The notes under the pieces: model-generated
Told to the model about the DNA's origin: nothing
What the model saw: the letters and a program-made list of their open reading frames with translations, nothing else
Databases searched by the model: none
Assembly (NCBI RefSeq): GCF_016785085.1
Contig: NZ_JAENHO010000005.1
Coordinates: 248,001-312,000, forward strand
Length of the DNA stretch: 64,000 nt
Direction: 5' to 3'
From: Paractinoplanes lichenicola
GTDB lineage: Bacteria; Actinomycetota; Actinomycetes; Mycobacteriales; Micromonosporaceae
Made by a program: the position numbers and the translations under genes
Shown here: one piece after another, positions 24,114 to 32,299 of the stretch
Layout: every line of letters starts with the position of its first letter
Position numbering within the stretch: the stretch's first letter is position 1

Positions 24114-24285
24114 ACCCAGGCACACCCGGGCTGCAACCGTGCGTCCCTCAACCCGGCCCGGCGATCACCGATTCCTACTGTTGCCGGCGGGATGTCCCAC
24201 CGGCGGGCGGGCCCCGGTCGGCATCCCCCCGGCGATCGGGCCCGCCCTGCCGACGGCATCACGAACGGAATCGGAGGGCGGGCAG

Positions 24286-25215
24286 ATGCCGTCGGAGCTG
24301 CACATCGGCATGGACGACGAGAAGACCGTCCTTTCCCCGTACGCCCTCAGGCTGCGCACCGGCCGCGCGACGCGGCACCGCTCCGGCTCCGTCACCGAGG
24401 TCGTCCCGGTCACCCCGACGGGTGTGACCCGCGAGGCCCGCGTGGCGTTCGCCGCCCGCCTCAGCCTCCCCCTGATCTTCGTCTCGGCCCTGCTCTTCGC
24501 GGCCGGCGTGCCCTGGTGGCTGCCGTTCGCGGCCTCGGTCGCGACCGTCACCACCGTCTGGCGCCGTCAGGCCCGGGCCGCGCAGGTCACCCGCTTCGAG
24601 CGGCCCACCGCCGCGGGCGGCCGCGTGCTGGTCAGCGCGGAGGAGCGGGCCGTGTTCGCGCGCGCCGCCGCGGTCGCGCGCCGGATCCGCCGTACGTGGC
24701 CCGGTCTGCCCGGCATGATCGACCCGGAGCCGGCCGACCGCTCGCTGACCCGGGCCCTCGACGACCTGGCCGCGCTGCTGGTGCGGCGGCAGGAGCTGCG
24801 CCGGCTGCGGGCCGGGCTCGACGGCGTGGGCGAGCGGGACGTGCCCGCCGACAGCCCGGCCGTGCTCGCCCTGGCGGCTCAGCGCGACCGGGCCGGCGAG
24901 CTCTGGCGCGAGACCGGCGAGCAGGCCAACCGCATCCTGCGCAGCCTCGACCAGGCGGCCCTGGCGGGCGAGTCGTTCCTGCGCGAGCGCGAGATCGGTG
25001 AGGCCGCGCGGCGGGCCGAGCTCGTGCTGGCCGGTCTGTCCGGCGAGCCCGGTGCCCCGGCCGCGGAGGCGGGTCCCGAGCTGGCCGACCGGACGGCCGC
25101 CGTGATCACCGCCTATCGCGAGCTGGAGGAGGGAGCCGGCGGAGCAATCCCCAGCAGGTCAGCGTTGATCATCGCCCCGGCCGTCATCCCGGCGGCCGCC
25201 GACGAGATCACCTGA
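24286..25215 (+). CDS. Membrane protein of unknown function
   Basis: 309 residues. A short cytoplasmic N-terminus is followed by two closely spaced membrane helices (about 55-90, ARLSLPLIFVSALLFAAGVP then WWLPFAASVATVTTVW) and a long soluble, helical C-terminal part rich in Arg, Glu and Ala, probably a coiled coil. ATG 24286 has GGAGGG upstream. The 3' end overlaps the convergent FAD oxidoreductase gene by 103 bp, so the last ~34 residues (GGAIPSRSALIIAPAVIPAA onward) are the antisense of that gene. Family not recognised. Confidence 0.65.
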   Translation: MPSELHIGMDDEKTVLSPYALRLRTGRATRHRSGSVTEVVPVTPTGVTREARVAFAARLSLPLIFVSALLFAAGVPWWLPFAASVATVTTVWRRQARAAQVTRFERPTAAGGRVLVSAEERAVFARAAAVARRIRRTWPGLPGMIDPEPADRSLTRALDDLAALLVRRQELRRLRAGLDGVGERDVPADSPAVLALAAQRDRAGELWRETGEQANRILRSLDQAALAGESFLREREIGEAARRAELVLAGLSGEPGAPAAEAGPELADRTAAVITAYRELEEGAGGAIPSRSALIIAPAVIPAAADEIT

Positions 25216-25964
25216 GCCATCGGGTCGGTGACGTTGCCGGCCACCCAGACCCCGGGCACCTCCGTACGCCCGGTCGGGTCGATCGCCGGCACGTGGGTGC
25301 CGATGCCCATCGGGTGCTCGACGGCCTTGAGCCCGAGTGAGTCCAGGAACCCGGCCCGCGCCTCCATCCGCGTGCCCACGACCAGGTATTCCCGCTCGAC
25401 CAGGGTGCCGTCCTTCAGCCGTACGCCGTCCGCCTCGACCGCCGTGATCTCCGCGAGCGGCAGCAGGCGCACGTCGGGGCTCCACTGCTGCCACAGCCGC
25501 AGCCGGTGCTCGGTCATGTCGTCGCCCGGCGTCCCGAGCACGCCGATCGCCTTGCCCCGCACCTCCCAGCCGTGGCAGTAGGGGCAGTGCAGCACGGTCG
25601 TGCCCCAGCGCTCGGCCAGCCCGGGCACGTCGGGCAGCTGGTCGGTCAGCCCGGTCGTGACCAGCAGCCGCCGCGCCCGGTGCACGCCGCCGTCGGCCAG
25701 GGTCACCTCGAAGCCGGGCCCGGCCGAGACGACCTCGCCCTCGAGCACCGTGCCGCCGTACCGCTCGACCTCGGCCCGGCCGGCCGCGCGGAACTCGGCC
25801 GGGGTCATCCCGTCGCGGGTCAGGAAGTTGTGGATGCCCTCGGCGGGGGCGTTGCGGCCCTGCCCGGAGTCGATCACCAGCACCGAGCGCAACGCCCGTC
25901 CCAGGGCCACCGCGCCGCTGAGCCCGGCCGGTCCGCCCCCGATCACCATCACGTCGTAAGTCAT
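25113..25964 (-). CDS. Thioredoxin-reductase-like NAD(P)/FAD oxidoreductase
   Basis: 283 residues. The FAD-binding Rossmann motif is VIGGGPAGLSGAV (residues 7-19), the redox motif CPYCHGWE is at 127-134, and the C-terminal FAD motif is VWVAGNVTDPMAQVISSAAA. CPYC replaces the CATC/CAVC of ordinary thioredoxin reductases, as in a group of bacterial proteins and gliotoxin-type oxidases. ATG 25964 (MTYDVMVIGGG) fits the fold start. It diverges, with a 47-bp gap, from an XRE-cupin gene, a common pairing in actinomycetes that suggests control by that regulator. Confidence 0.88.
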   Translation of the reverse strand: MTYDVMVIGGGPAGLSGAVALGRALRSVLVIDSGQGRNAPAEGIHNFLTRDGMTPAEFRAAGRAEVERYGGTVLEGEVVSAGPGFEVTLADGGVHRARRLLVTTGLTDQLPDVPGLAERWGTTVLHCPYCHGWEVRGKAIGVLGTPGDDMTEHRLRLWQQWSPDVRLLPLAEITAVEADGVRLKDGTLVEREYLVVGTRMEARAGFLDSLGLKAVEHPMGIGTHVPAIDPTGRTEVPGVWVAGNVTDPMAQVISSAAAGMTAGAMINADLLGIAPPAPSSSSR

Positions 25965-26011
25965 GTCCCCATGGTGGCCGGGACCTCCGGAAAGGGGGAA
26001 ACTTCTTTGCC

Positions 26012-26596
26012 ATGACAGCAAAAGACTTCCTCCAGGAGGTCGGTCCCCGCCTGCGCGCGCTGCGGAAGGACGCGGGCATCACGCTGACCGCGCTGGCCGA
26101 CACGACCGGCATCTCGGTCAGCACCCTGTCGCGGCTCGAGTCGGGGCAGCGCAAGGCGACCCTCGAGCTGCTGATGCCGCTGGCCCAGGCCTATCGGGTG
26201 CCGCTCGACGAGCTGGTCGGCGCGCCTCCGACCGGCGACCCGCGGGTGTACACCCGCCCGATCCAGCGGTTCGGTCAGACGATCCTGCCGCTGACCCGCA
26301 ACCCGGGCGGCCCGCAGGCGTTCAAGCACGTCATCGCGGCCGGGGACCGGCAGACGCCCGACCCCAAGACGCATGAGGGCTACGAGTGGCTCTACGTGCT
26401 CAGCGGCCGGCTGCGGCTGGTGCTCGGCGAGCACGACCTGGTGCTGCCGGCCGGCGAGGCCGCCGAGTTCGACACCCGGGTGCCGCACTGGTTCGGCAGC
26501 GCCGAGGGCAGGCCGGTCGAGTTCCTGTCGATCTTCGATGCGCAGGGCGCCCGGATCCACGTGCGGGCGCGTCCGAAGAAGACTTCATCCGTTTGA
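26012..26596 (+). CDS. XRE-family regulator with C-terminal cupin
   Basis: 194 residues. The helix-turn-helix is at about 11-65 (LRALRKDAGITLTALADTTG, then ISVSTLSRLESGQRKATLEL). The cupin barrel is in residues 115-190 (EWLYVLSGRLRLVLGEHDLV and LPAGEAAEFDTRVPHWFGS). Such proteins bind a small ligand in the cupin and regulate a neighbouring metabolic gene; here the divergent FAD oxidoreductase 47 bp away is the obvious target. ATG 26012 is at the normal N-terminus. Confidence 0.9.
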   Translation: MTAKDFLQEVGPRLRALRKDAGITLTALADTTGISVSTLSRLESGQRKATLELLMPLAQAYRVPLDELVGAPPTGDPRVYTRPIQRFGQTILPLTRNPGGPQAFKHVIAAGDRQTPDPKTHEGYEWLYVLSGRLRLVLGEHDLVLPAGEAAEFDTRVPHWFGSAEGRPVEFLSIFDAQGARIHVRARPKKTSSV

Positions 26597-26658
26597 GTGA
26601 CTCGACCGTCACGCTGCGGGGCACTACCTTGTCAGTCGACATGCTGAAAGACAGGGCG

Positions 26659-27321
26659 TCATCCACCCCGGCGGGCGGTCGACAACTGCCGGGGCACAGT
26701 GAGCTGGGGTGCTCGCACAGTGCCGAGCGCGTCGGTCATCAGCGCCTGCACCGCCGCGCTCCCGGGCAGCCGCCATTGTGCCTGGTCGGGCGAGACGGCC
26801 CAGCGCACCGGGCCCTCGGGCGTGCGGCTCGGCGCCACCGGGATCCACGAGCCGAGCCCGTGCCGCACGACGTCCAGCCGATGATCCAGTTCGGACCGCA
26901 GGGGCACCCCGGGCTCGACCAGGAACGTCCAGCGGCCGGCGCCCGTGACGGCGACGGGCCCGCAGGCGTCGGCGCGCCGGTTGAGCCGTACGGTGCCGAG
27001 CACCCGCAGGCCGAGCGTGGCCGGCACCTCGATCGCGTCGAAGCGGCGCCCGGTGACCAGCAGCACGCTGTGCGGCTCGTGCCGCCACCACGCCCGCACC
27101 TGGGCCGGATCGGCGCTCGCGGTGTCCTCCCACGACTCGAGCGCCGGGTGACCGGTCATGATCGGGCAGCCGGGCCGTCCACAGGCGAAGCGGTGGCCGG
27201 TCAGGCGTGCGCCCGGGGTGACCGCCCAGCCGTGCGCCGCGAAGCGGAGCGCCGCCCGGCGCAACCGGAGCCGATCGAGGATCGACGGCGGTACGAACGG
27301 CCGGCGAGCGGTCCACTGCAT
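26659..27321 (-). CDS. PrimPol-like (bifunctional DNA primase/polymerase) domain protein
   Basis: 220 residues. It has the fold landmarks of the actinobacterial stand-alone PrimPol-like family: AALRFAAHGWAVTPGARLTG, the paired Cys in CGRPGCPI, HPALESWEDTASADPAQVRA followed by WW, and then LLVTGRRFDAIEVPATLG. In active PrimPols the last segment carries a DxD metal site; here it reads D-A-I-E, so catalysis is doubtful. It diverges from the XRE-TPR gene across 240 bp. Members of this family are usually found beside regulators, and their role is unknown. Confidence 0.7.
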   Translation of the reverse strand: MQWTARRPFVPPSILDRLRLRRAALRFAAHGWAVTPGARLTGHRFACGRPGCPIMTGHPALESWEDTASADPAQVRAWWRHEPHSVLLVTGRRFDAIEVPATLGLRVLGTVRLNRRADACGPVAVTGAGRWTFLVEPGVPLRSELDHRLDVVRHGLGSWIPVAPSRTPEGPVRWAVSPDQAQWRLPGSAAVQALMTDALGTVRAPQLTVPRQLSTARRGG

Positions 27322-27419
27322 GGCTCGATATCCCCCGATCTAGGTGGTCCGGTGCTATATCAGCCAGGTGCGCCGTATCCAAGCGCGACACACCTCGTTG
27401 GTTCCGGCAGATCCACCCT

Positions 27420-27432
27420 TTGCAAGTTGCAA
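27420..27432. promoter_or_regulatory. TTGCAA direct repeat in the divergent promoter
   Basis: TTGCAAGTTGCAA lies midway in the 240-bp gap between the PrimPol-like and XRE-TPR genes. Two copies of the self-complementary hexamer, 7 bp apart, could be an operator for the XRE protein. Supported by position only. Confidence 0.35.
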
Positions 27433-27561
27433 CAAAAACTACGAGCATCGGTGGGCAGGCGATCACACACGTTGTGCGACGTACGCGGACGTGCGCGTTC
27501 CAGACTGCAGATGACACAAGGGCTTGCCGGCGGGGGTCGCCGGTGAGCCGGGGGAGGCACC

Positions 27562-28791
27562 GTGGACGAGCTGCCGATCGGCCGCCGCGTCGCCTATTGG
27601 CGCGGTCGACGCAAGATGTCCCAGCAGGTCTTTGCTGACCGGCTGGGGAAGTCCAAGAGCTGGGTCGACAAGGTGGAGCGGGGGGTCCGCCGGCTCGACA
27701 AGTTCTCCGTCGTCTACGAGATCGCCGACGTTCTCCAGGTCGACGTCCAGCTGCTGCTGGGCAAGGACGTGGAACGCCGGCCGGAGACACAGAACTGCAT
27801 CGACCAGGTCGAGGTCGAGGAGATTCGTGCCGCTCTGGAGCGCTATGACCAGATGAGCGCGTTTTTCCAGGCGGTGCCACATTCGCCGCCGCTCACCGAG
27901 ATGCGCAAGGCCGTCAGCCACGCCTGGCTGACCTATCAGCATGCCAAATACGGCGTGCTGGCCCGCATGCTGCCCAAGCTGCTGCGGGACGCCCAGGCGG
28001 CCGACAGCGCGTACGCGACCGGCACCGAGGCCAAGGACGCCGCGCACCTGCTCGGGCAGGTCTATCAGATCGCGTCGTCAGCGCTGCGCAAGGTCGGCGA
28101 GCACGAGCTGTCGTGGCTGGCCGCCGACCGCTCGATCGCCGTCTCGCAGCGGGCCGGCGACCAGCTCCTGGCCGGGCTGGCGAGCTATCGGGTGGGCAGC
28201 GCGCTGCTGGCGCTGGGCCGGGTCCGGCCCGCGCTCGAGGTCAACGTCAACATCGCGAACCGGCTGGCGCCGTCGTACGAGCCGGCGCACAAGGGCGAGC
28301 GCCTGTCGGTCTACGGCATGCTGCTGCTCAACGGGGCGATGGCGGCGGCCCGGATCGGCGACAGCGCGACCGTGCGCGACCTGCTGTGCGGCGCCGAGCA
28401 GGCCTCGCTCGAGCTGGGCGGCGACTTCAACCACTACTGGACCAGCTTCGGCCCGACCAACGTGCAGCTGCACCGCTGCGCCACGGCGGTCGAGCTGGGC
28501 GACGGCCGTACTGCGGTCGAGACGCACGAGAAGATCGACGTCATCGGCTTCAACGCGATGCTGCCGGAGCGCCGGGCGCACCACTTCCTCGACATCGCGC
28601 GCGGCTACACCCAGATCGGCAACGTCGAGAAGGCCAGCGAGATGCTGCTCGAGGGCGACCGGCTCGCCCCGTCCGAGATCCGCTGCCGCCCGCTCGCGCA
28701 CGAGGTTCTTTCCGACGTGCTCCGCCGGACGCGGGGCACTCCGCCGGCTCCCATAGCGGAGCTGGCCGAGCAGATGGGAGTCGGTGTATGA
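27562..28791 (+). CDS. XRE-family regulator with TPR-like C-terminal region
   Basis: 409 residues. The N-terminal helix-turn-helix spans about 8-65 (RVAYWRGRRKMSQQVFADRL, then GKSKSWVDKVERGVRRLDKF). The remaining ~340 residues are all-helical with tetratricopeptide-like periodicity (for example EHELSWLAADRSIAVSQRAG). GTG 27562 follows GGGGGAGGCACC. The downstream flavoprotein gene begins 14 bp after the stop, so the two form an operon. This regulator type, paired with a small flavoprotein, recurs in actinomycetes without an assigned function. Confidence 0.85.
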   Translation: MDELPIGRRVAYWRGRRKMSQQVFADRLGKSKSWVDKVERGVRRLDKFSVVYEIADVLQVDVQLLLGKDVERRPETQNCIDQVEVEEIRAALERYDQMSAFFQAVPHSPPLTEMRKAVSHAWLTYQHAKYGVLARMLPKLLRDAQAADSAYATGTEAKDAAHLLGQVYQIASSALRKVGEHELSWLAADRSIAVSQRAGDQLLAGLASYRVGSALLALGRVRPALEVNVNIANRLAPSYEPAHKGERLSVYGMLLLNGAMAAARIGDSATVRDLLCGAEQASLELGGDFNHYWTSFGPTNVQLHRCATAVELGDGRTAVETHEKIDVIGFNAMLPERRAHHFLDIARGYTQIGNVEKASEMLLEGDRLAPSEIRCRPLAHEVLSDVLRRTRGTPPAPIAELAEQMGVGV

Positions 28792-28804
28792 GGTGGGTTA
28801 GCAC

Positions 28805-29389
28805 GTGACGACCGGTAACCCCGCGCCCGGTGTCCTGTACGTCCTGGTCTGTGGCTCGCCCATGGCCCGCGACGTCGGCATCCTGGTCGACCTGGCCCAG
28901 TCGGAGGGCTGGGACGTCTGCGTGATCACGACACCCGACGGGCGCAAGTTCGTCGACGTGGCGGCGCTCCAGGCCCAGACCGGTCATCCGGTACGCACCT
29001 ACTACAAGAGCCCCGGCGACCCCGACATGCTGCCCGCGGCGGACGCGATGATCGTCGCGCCGGCCACGGTCAACACCGTTAACAAGTGGGCAGCCGGGAT
29101 CACCGACACCCTCGTCCTCGGCCTGCTGGTCGAGGGCTACGGCTACGGCGTGCCCACGGCCGTGGTCCCGTACACGAACAAGGTCATGGCCCTGCACCCC
29201 GCGCTGCACGAGAGCCTGTCCCGGCTGCGCGACTGGGGTGTGCACGTGCTCTACGGCGAGGACGTCTGCCGGCTGGGAGGCCCCGGACAGACCGACCGGT
29301 TTCGAGCCCAGTTCCCCTGGCGGCGCGCGCTCCAGGCGGTCAGCAACCCGGTGACCATGAGCAGCAGCGGCCCGGTGGAACGAGCGTAG
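28805..29389 (+). CDS. Flavoprotein (PPC-decarboxylase-like family)
   Basis: 194 residues of the homo-oligomeric FMN-containing Cys decarboxylase fold. VLYVLVCGSPMARDVGILVD forms the first strand and FMN loop, MIVAPATVNTVNKWAAGITD the middle FMN loop (PATxNTxNK), and AVVPYTNKVMALHPALHESL the later segment. Related proteins include CoaBC, EpiD and Dfp. GTG 28805 has AGGTGGG upstream. It is co-transcribed with the XRE-TPR regulator, whose signal it may make or modify (inference). Confidence 0.85.
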   Translation: MTTGNPAPGVLYVLVCGSPMARDVGILVDLAQSEGWDVCVITTPDGRKFVDVAALQAQTGHPVRTYYKSPGDPDMLPAADAMIVAPATVNTVNKWAAGITDTLVLGLLVEGYGYGVPTAVVPYTNKVMALHPALHESLSRLRDWGVHVLYGEDVCRLGGPGQTDRFRAQFPWRRALQAVSNPVTMSSSGPVERA

Positions 29390-29435
29390 GCGGTCCCGCC
29401 GATCGATCGGCGGAAGCCCGATAGAGTTGGCGGCC

Positions 29436-30293
29436 GTGACCGACACTGCTGCCGCACCCACCGTCCTCGACGTGGTGAGCGCCCTCGACCGGCGTTACCC
29501 GCGCGCCTGGGCGGAGTCGTGGGATCGCGTCGGCCTGGTGCTCGGCGACTTCGAGCACCCTGTCCGGCGCGTCCTCTGCGTCGTCGACTGCGTGCCCGAG
29601 ACGGTCGAGGAGGCGCTCGACGAGCGGGCCGACCTGATCGTGGCCCACCACCCGCTGCTGCTCAAGCCGGTGTCGTCGATCGCCCCCGACACCTACAAGG
29701 GCCGCATCATCCACCGCTTGATCCGCAACGACGTGGCGCTCTACTCCGCCCACACGAACGCGGACGTGGCCAATCCCGGCGTGTCCGACGCCCTCGCCGC
29801 CCGCCTGGGCCTGCGCGACCTGCGCCCCCTCGTGCCGGCCACCGGCGCCGCCGAGGGCGCGGGCCGGGGCATCGGCCGCATCGGCGAGCTGGCCGAGCCG
29901 ATGGATCTGGCCGAGTTCACCGGCTTCGCGGCCACCCGCCTGCCCGCGACGGCGGCCGGGGTCCGGGCGGCCGGCGACCCGTCCCGCGTGCTGCGCACGG
30001 TGGCCGTCTGCGGCGGCGCGGGCGACTCATTCCTGGCCGACGCGACGCGGGCCGGTGTCGACGCGTACCTCTGCGCCGATCTGCGCCACCACCCGGCCAG
30101 CGAGCATCTCGCCGAGAGCGGCCCGGCGCTGCTCGACGTCGCACACTGGGCCACCGAACGGCCCTGGCTCGACGGCGTCGCGGCCTGGCTGCGCGAGGAG
30201 TTCGGCGCCGAAGCCATCGTGTCCGATCGGGACACGGACCCCTGGACCGTGCACGCCAGGGAAGACCCCGAAAAGAAGGAGCCCCTGCCGTGA
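29436..30293 (+). CDS. Nif3-like dinuclear metal-centre protein
   Basis: 285 residues of the Nif3/YbgI (DUF34) family, a toroidal hexamer with a two-metal site. Metal ligands are visible in LIVAHHPLLL and ALYSAHTNADVANPGVSDAL, and further His residues near the C-terminus (LRHHPASEH, DVAHWATE). The molecular role is unsettled; a GTP cyclohydrolase-like or tRNA-related function has been suggested. GTG 29436 is chosen; a TTG three codons earlier is possible. The stop overlaps the next gene in GTGA. Confidence 0.88.
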   Translation: MTDTAAAPTVLDVVSALDRRYPRAWAESWDRVGLVLGDFEHPVRRVLCVVDCVPETVEEALDERADLIVAHHPLLLKPVSSIAPDTYKGRIIHRLIRNDVALYSAHTNADVANPGVSDALAARLGLRDLRPLVPATGAAEGAGRGIGRIGELAEPMDLAEFTGFAATRLPATAAGVRAAGDPSRVLRTVAVCGGAGDSFLADATRAGVDAYLCADLRHHPASEHLAESGPALLDVAHWATERPWLDGVAAWLREEFGAEAIVSDRDTDPWTVHAREDPEKKEPLP

Positions 30294-31024
30294 AGGCCTC
30301 GCCGGAAGCCCAGAGCCGACTGCTCGACCTGCAAGCCGTCGACACCGCCCTGGCCCAGCTCGCACACCGGCGTAAGTCGCTGCCCGAGCTGGCCGAGATC
30401 GACGCGGTCGCGCGGGAGATCTCCGCGCTCGAGGACGAGCGGGCGCGGGCCCAGGTCGCCGTGGACGACCTGGAGCGCGACATCAGCCGCTTCGAGAAGG
30501 ACATCGAGCAGGTCCGCCTCCGCAAGAGCCGCGACCAGGCCCGGCTCGACGCGGGTGGCGCGCTGCGCGAGATCGAGGGCCTGCAGCACGAGCTGGCCAC
30601 GCTCAACCGCCGGCAGTCCGAGCTGGAGGACGCCGAGCTCGAGCTGATGGAGCAGAAGGAGACCGCCGACGCGGCCCTGGCCGAGGTGCAGCAGCGGATC
30701 AACGCCGCCGTCGGGCGCCGCGACGAGGCCGAGCGCCGCCGCGACGAGGCGTACGGGGAAATCACCAAGGAACAGGAGTTCAAGAGCTCGGCCCGGGGCC
30801 CGCTGGCCGCCGACCTGCCCGCCGACCTGGTCGCGCTCTACGACAAGATCCGGCTCGACTCGGGGCTGGGGGCCGCGCTGTTCCAGTCCGGCCGCTGCGG
30901 GGGCTGCCGCATCGAGCTCTACGGCGCCGACCTGGCCCGGGTCAAGGCGGCCGCCGCCGACGACGTGGTCCGCTGCGAGGAGTGCCGGCGCATCATGGTG
31001 CGTACGAAGGAATCGGGGCTATGA
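30290..31024 (+). CDS. Coiled-coil protein with C4 zinc ribbon
   Basis: 244 residues. A long antiparallel coiled coil (about 5-165) is followed by a zinc ribbon with Cys203/Cys206 (CGGC) and Cys229/Cys232 (CEEC). It matches the actinobacterial protein encoded between nif3 and rnhA (Rv2229c in M. tuberculosis as I recall). Proposed roles involve nucleic-acid binding. GTG 30290 overlaps the nif3 stop, with AAGGAG upstream, so translation is coupled. Confidence 0.88.
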   Translation: MKASPEAQSRLLDLQAVDTALAQLAHRRKSLPELAEIDAVAREISALEDERARAQVAVDDLERDISRFEKDIEQVRLRKSRDQARLDAGGALREIEGLQHELATLNRRQSELEDAELELMEQKETADAALAEVQQRINAAVGRRDEAERRRDEAYGEITKEQEFKSSARGPLAADLPADLVALYDKIRLDSGLGAALFQSGRCGGCRIELYGADLARVKAAAADDVVRCEECRRIMVRTKESGL

Positions 31025-31108
31025 GCGACCGAATTAGCGCGGCGGCGTCTTGCCGGAGCGCAGCGGAGGCAAGGCGTCGTCAACATTGCGCTGCATGAGG
31101 AGCGAATC

Positions 31109-32218
31109 ATGAGCACAGCGAGGGTTGTCGTCGAGGCCGACGGCGGGTCCCGGGGCAATCCGGGTCCGGCCGGCTACGGCGCGGTGGTGCGCGACACCGA
31201 CGGCCAGGTGCTGCTGGAGCGGCAGGGCGCGCTCGGCACCACCACCAACAACGTCGCCGAATACACCGGCCTGGTCGAGGGGCTCAAGGCGGCGCACGAG
31301 CTGGGTGCGACCGAGGTCGACGTGCGGATGGACTCCAAGCTCGTGGTCGAGCAGATGTCCGGCCGCTGGCAGATCAAGAACGCCGGCCTGCGACCGCTCG
31401 CCGCCGAAGCCGCCCAGTGGGTCGCGCGGATCGGCAAGGTGACCTTCGAGTGGATCCCGCGCGAGCGCAACAAGGCGGCCGACGCGCTGGCCAACCGGGC
31501 GATGGACGAGGCCGCGGGCAAGCCCGTCTCTTCCTCGCCCGTTGATCTTGCCGCGGAAGAAAAGACCGCTCCCCGGTCATGGGCCCCGCCCGCGATGGAG
31601 AACGCCACCCGGCTGATCCTCGTGCGGCACGGCGAGACGGCGTACACGCAGCAGGGTCGTTACTCCGGTCGCGGCGACATCCCGCTCTCCGAGCAGGGTG
31701 AGGCGCAGGCGATGGCCGCGGGCGGCCGGGTGGCGGGGATCGCGCGCGATGTCACGGCCGTCGTCAGCTCGCCGCTGGGTCGCTGCGTGCGCACCGCCGA
31801 GCACATCGCGGCCGAGGTCGGCGCGGTGCCGGTGACGGTGGTGGACGACCTGATCGAGGTGGATTTCGGGCTCTGGGAGGGCCTGACCTTCGCCGAGGTG
31901 CTCCAGGGCTGGCCGGCCGAGATGAACGCGTGGCTCGACTCGACGAGCGTGGCGCCGCCGGGGGGCGAGTCGTTCCAGGCGGCGGGCAAGCGGGTCCGCG
32001 GCGCGATGGCGAGCATCCTTTCCTCGTACGGGGGAGGGGTTGTGGTGCTGGTCTCCCACGTGTCGCCGATCAAGCTGATCCTGCGCGACGCGCTGGCCGC
32101 CTCCGACGCGTTCCTGCATCGGTTGTTCCTCGACGCCGCGGGCATCTCCACAATGGATGTCTGGCCGGATGGCAACATAGCGGTACGTTCCGTCAACGAG
32201 ACGGCCCATTTGCGCTAA
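31109..32218 (+). CDS. Bifunctional RNase HI/acid phosphatase
   Basis: 369 residues. The N-terminal RNase HI domain (1-140) has the four acidic catalytic residues Asp11, Glu51, Asp75 and Asp125. The C-terminal histidine phosphatase domain (about 165-369) carries RHGE at 173-176 and the second His in LVSHVSPIK. The M. tuberculosis counterpart Rv2228c has RNase H activity on RNA/DNA hybrids and a CobC-like alpha-ribazole phosphatase activity. A linker of Ser/Pro/Ala joins the domains. ATG 31109 follows GAGGAG, 84 bp after the zinc-ribbon gene. Confidence 0.93.
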   Translation: MSTARVVVEADGGSRGNPGPAGYGAVVRDTDGQVLLERQGALGTTTNNVAEYTGLVEGLKAAHELGATEVDVRMDSKLVVEQMSGRWQIKNAGLRPLAAEAAQWVARIGKVTFEWIPRERNKAADALANRAMDEAAGKPVSSSPVDLAAEEKTAPRSWAPPAMENATRLILVRHGETAYTQQGRYSGRGDIPLSEQGEAQAMAAGGRVAGIARDVTAVVSSPLGRCVRTAEHIAAEVGAVPVTVVDDLIEVDFGLWEGLTFAEVLQGWPAEMNAWLDSTSVAPPGGESFQAAGKRVRGAMASILSSYGGGVVVLVSHVSPIKLILRDALAASDAFLHRLFLDAAGISTMDVWPDGNIAVRSVNETAHLR

Positions 32219-32252
32219 CTACTTCTTGCCTCCCGGGTTCGAGACGTTTAGC

Positions 32253-32273
32253 TTCCTCGATTAGGAAACTTTC
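32253..32273. promoter_or_regulatory. Inverted repeats upstream of the chitinase gene
   Basis: TTCCT-CGATT-AGGAA (32253-32267) is a 5-bp-arm inverted repeat, overlapped by GAAACTTTC (32265-32273). The site lies 27 bp ahead of the GH18 start codon and is the best candidate for an operator controlling it. Confidence 0.35.
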
Positions 32274-32299
32274 TTCAACGTTTCGGCCCGGGAGGGCTC

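Noticed and set aside
26659..29389. Integrated plasmid or phage replication module
   Set aside because: A lone PrimPol-like gene with an altered metal site; no integrase, Rep, helicase or attachment repeats are seen.
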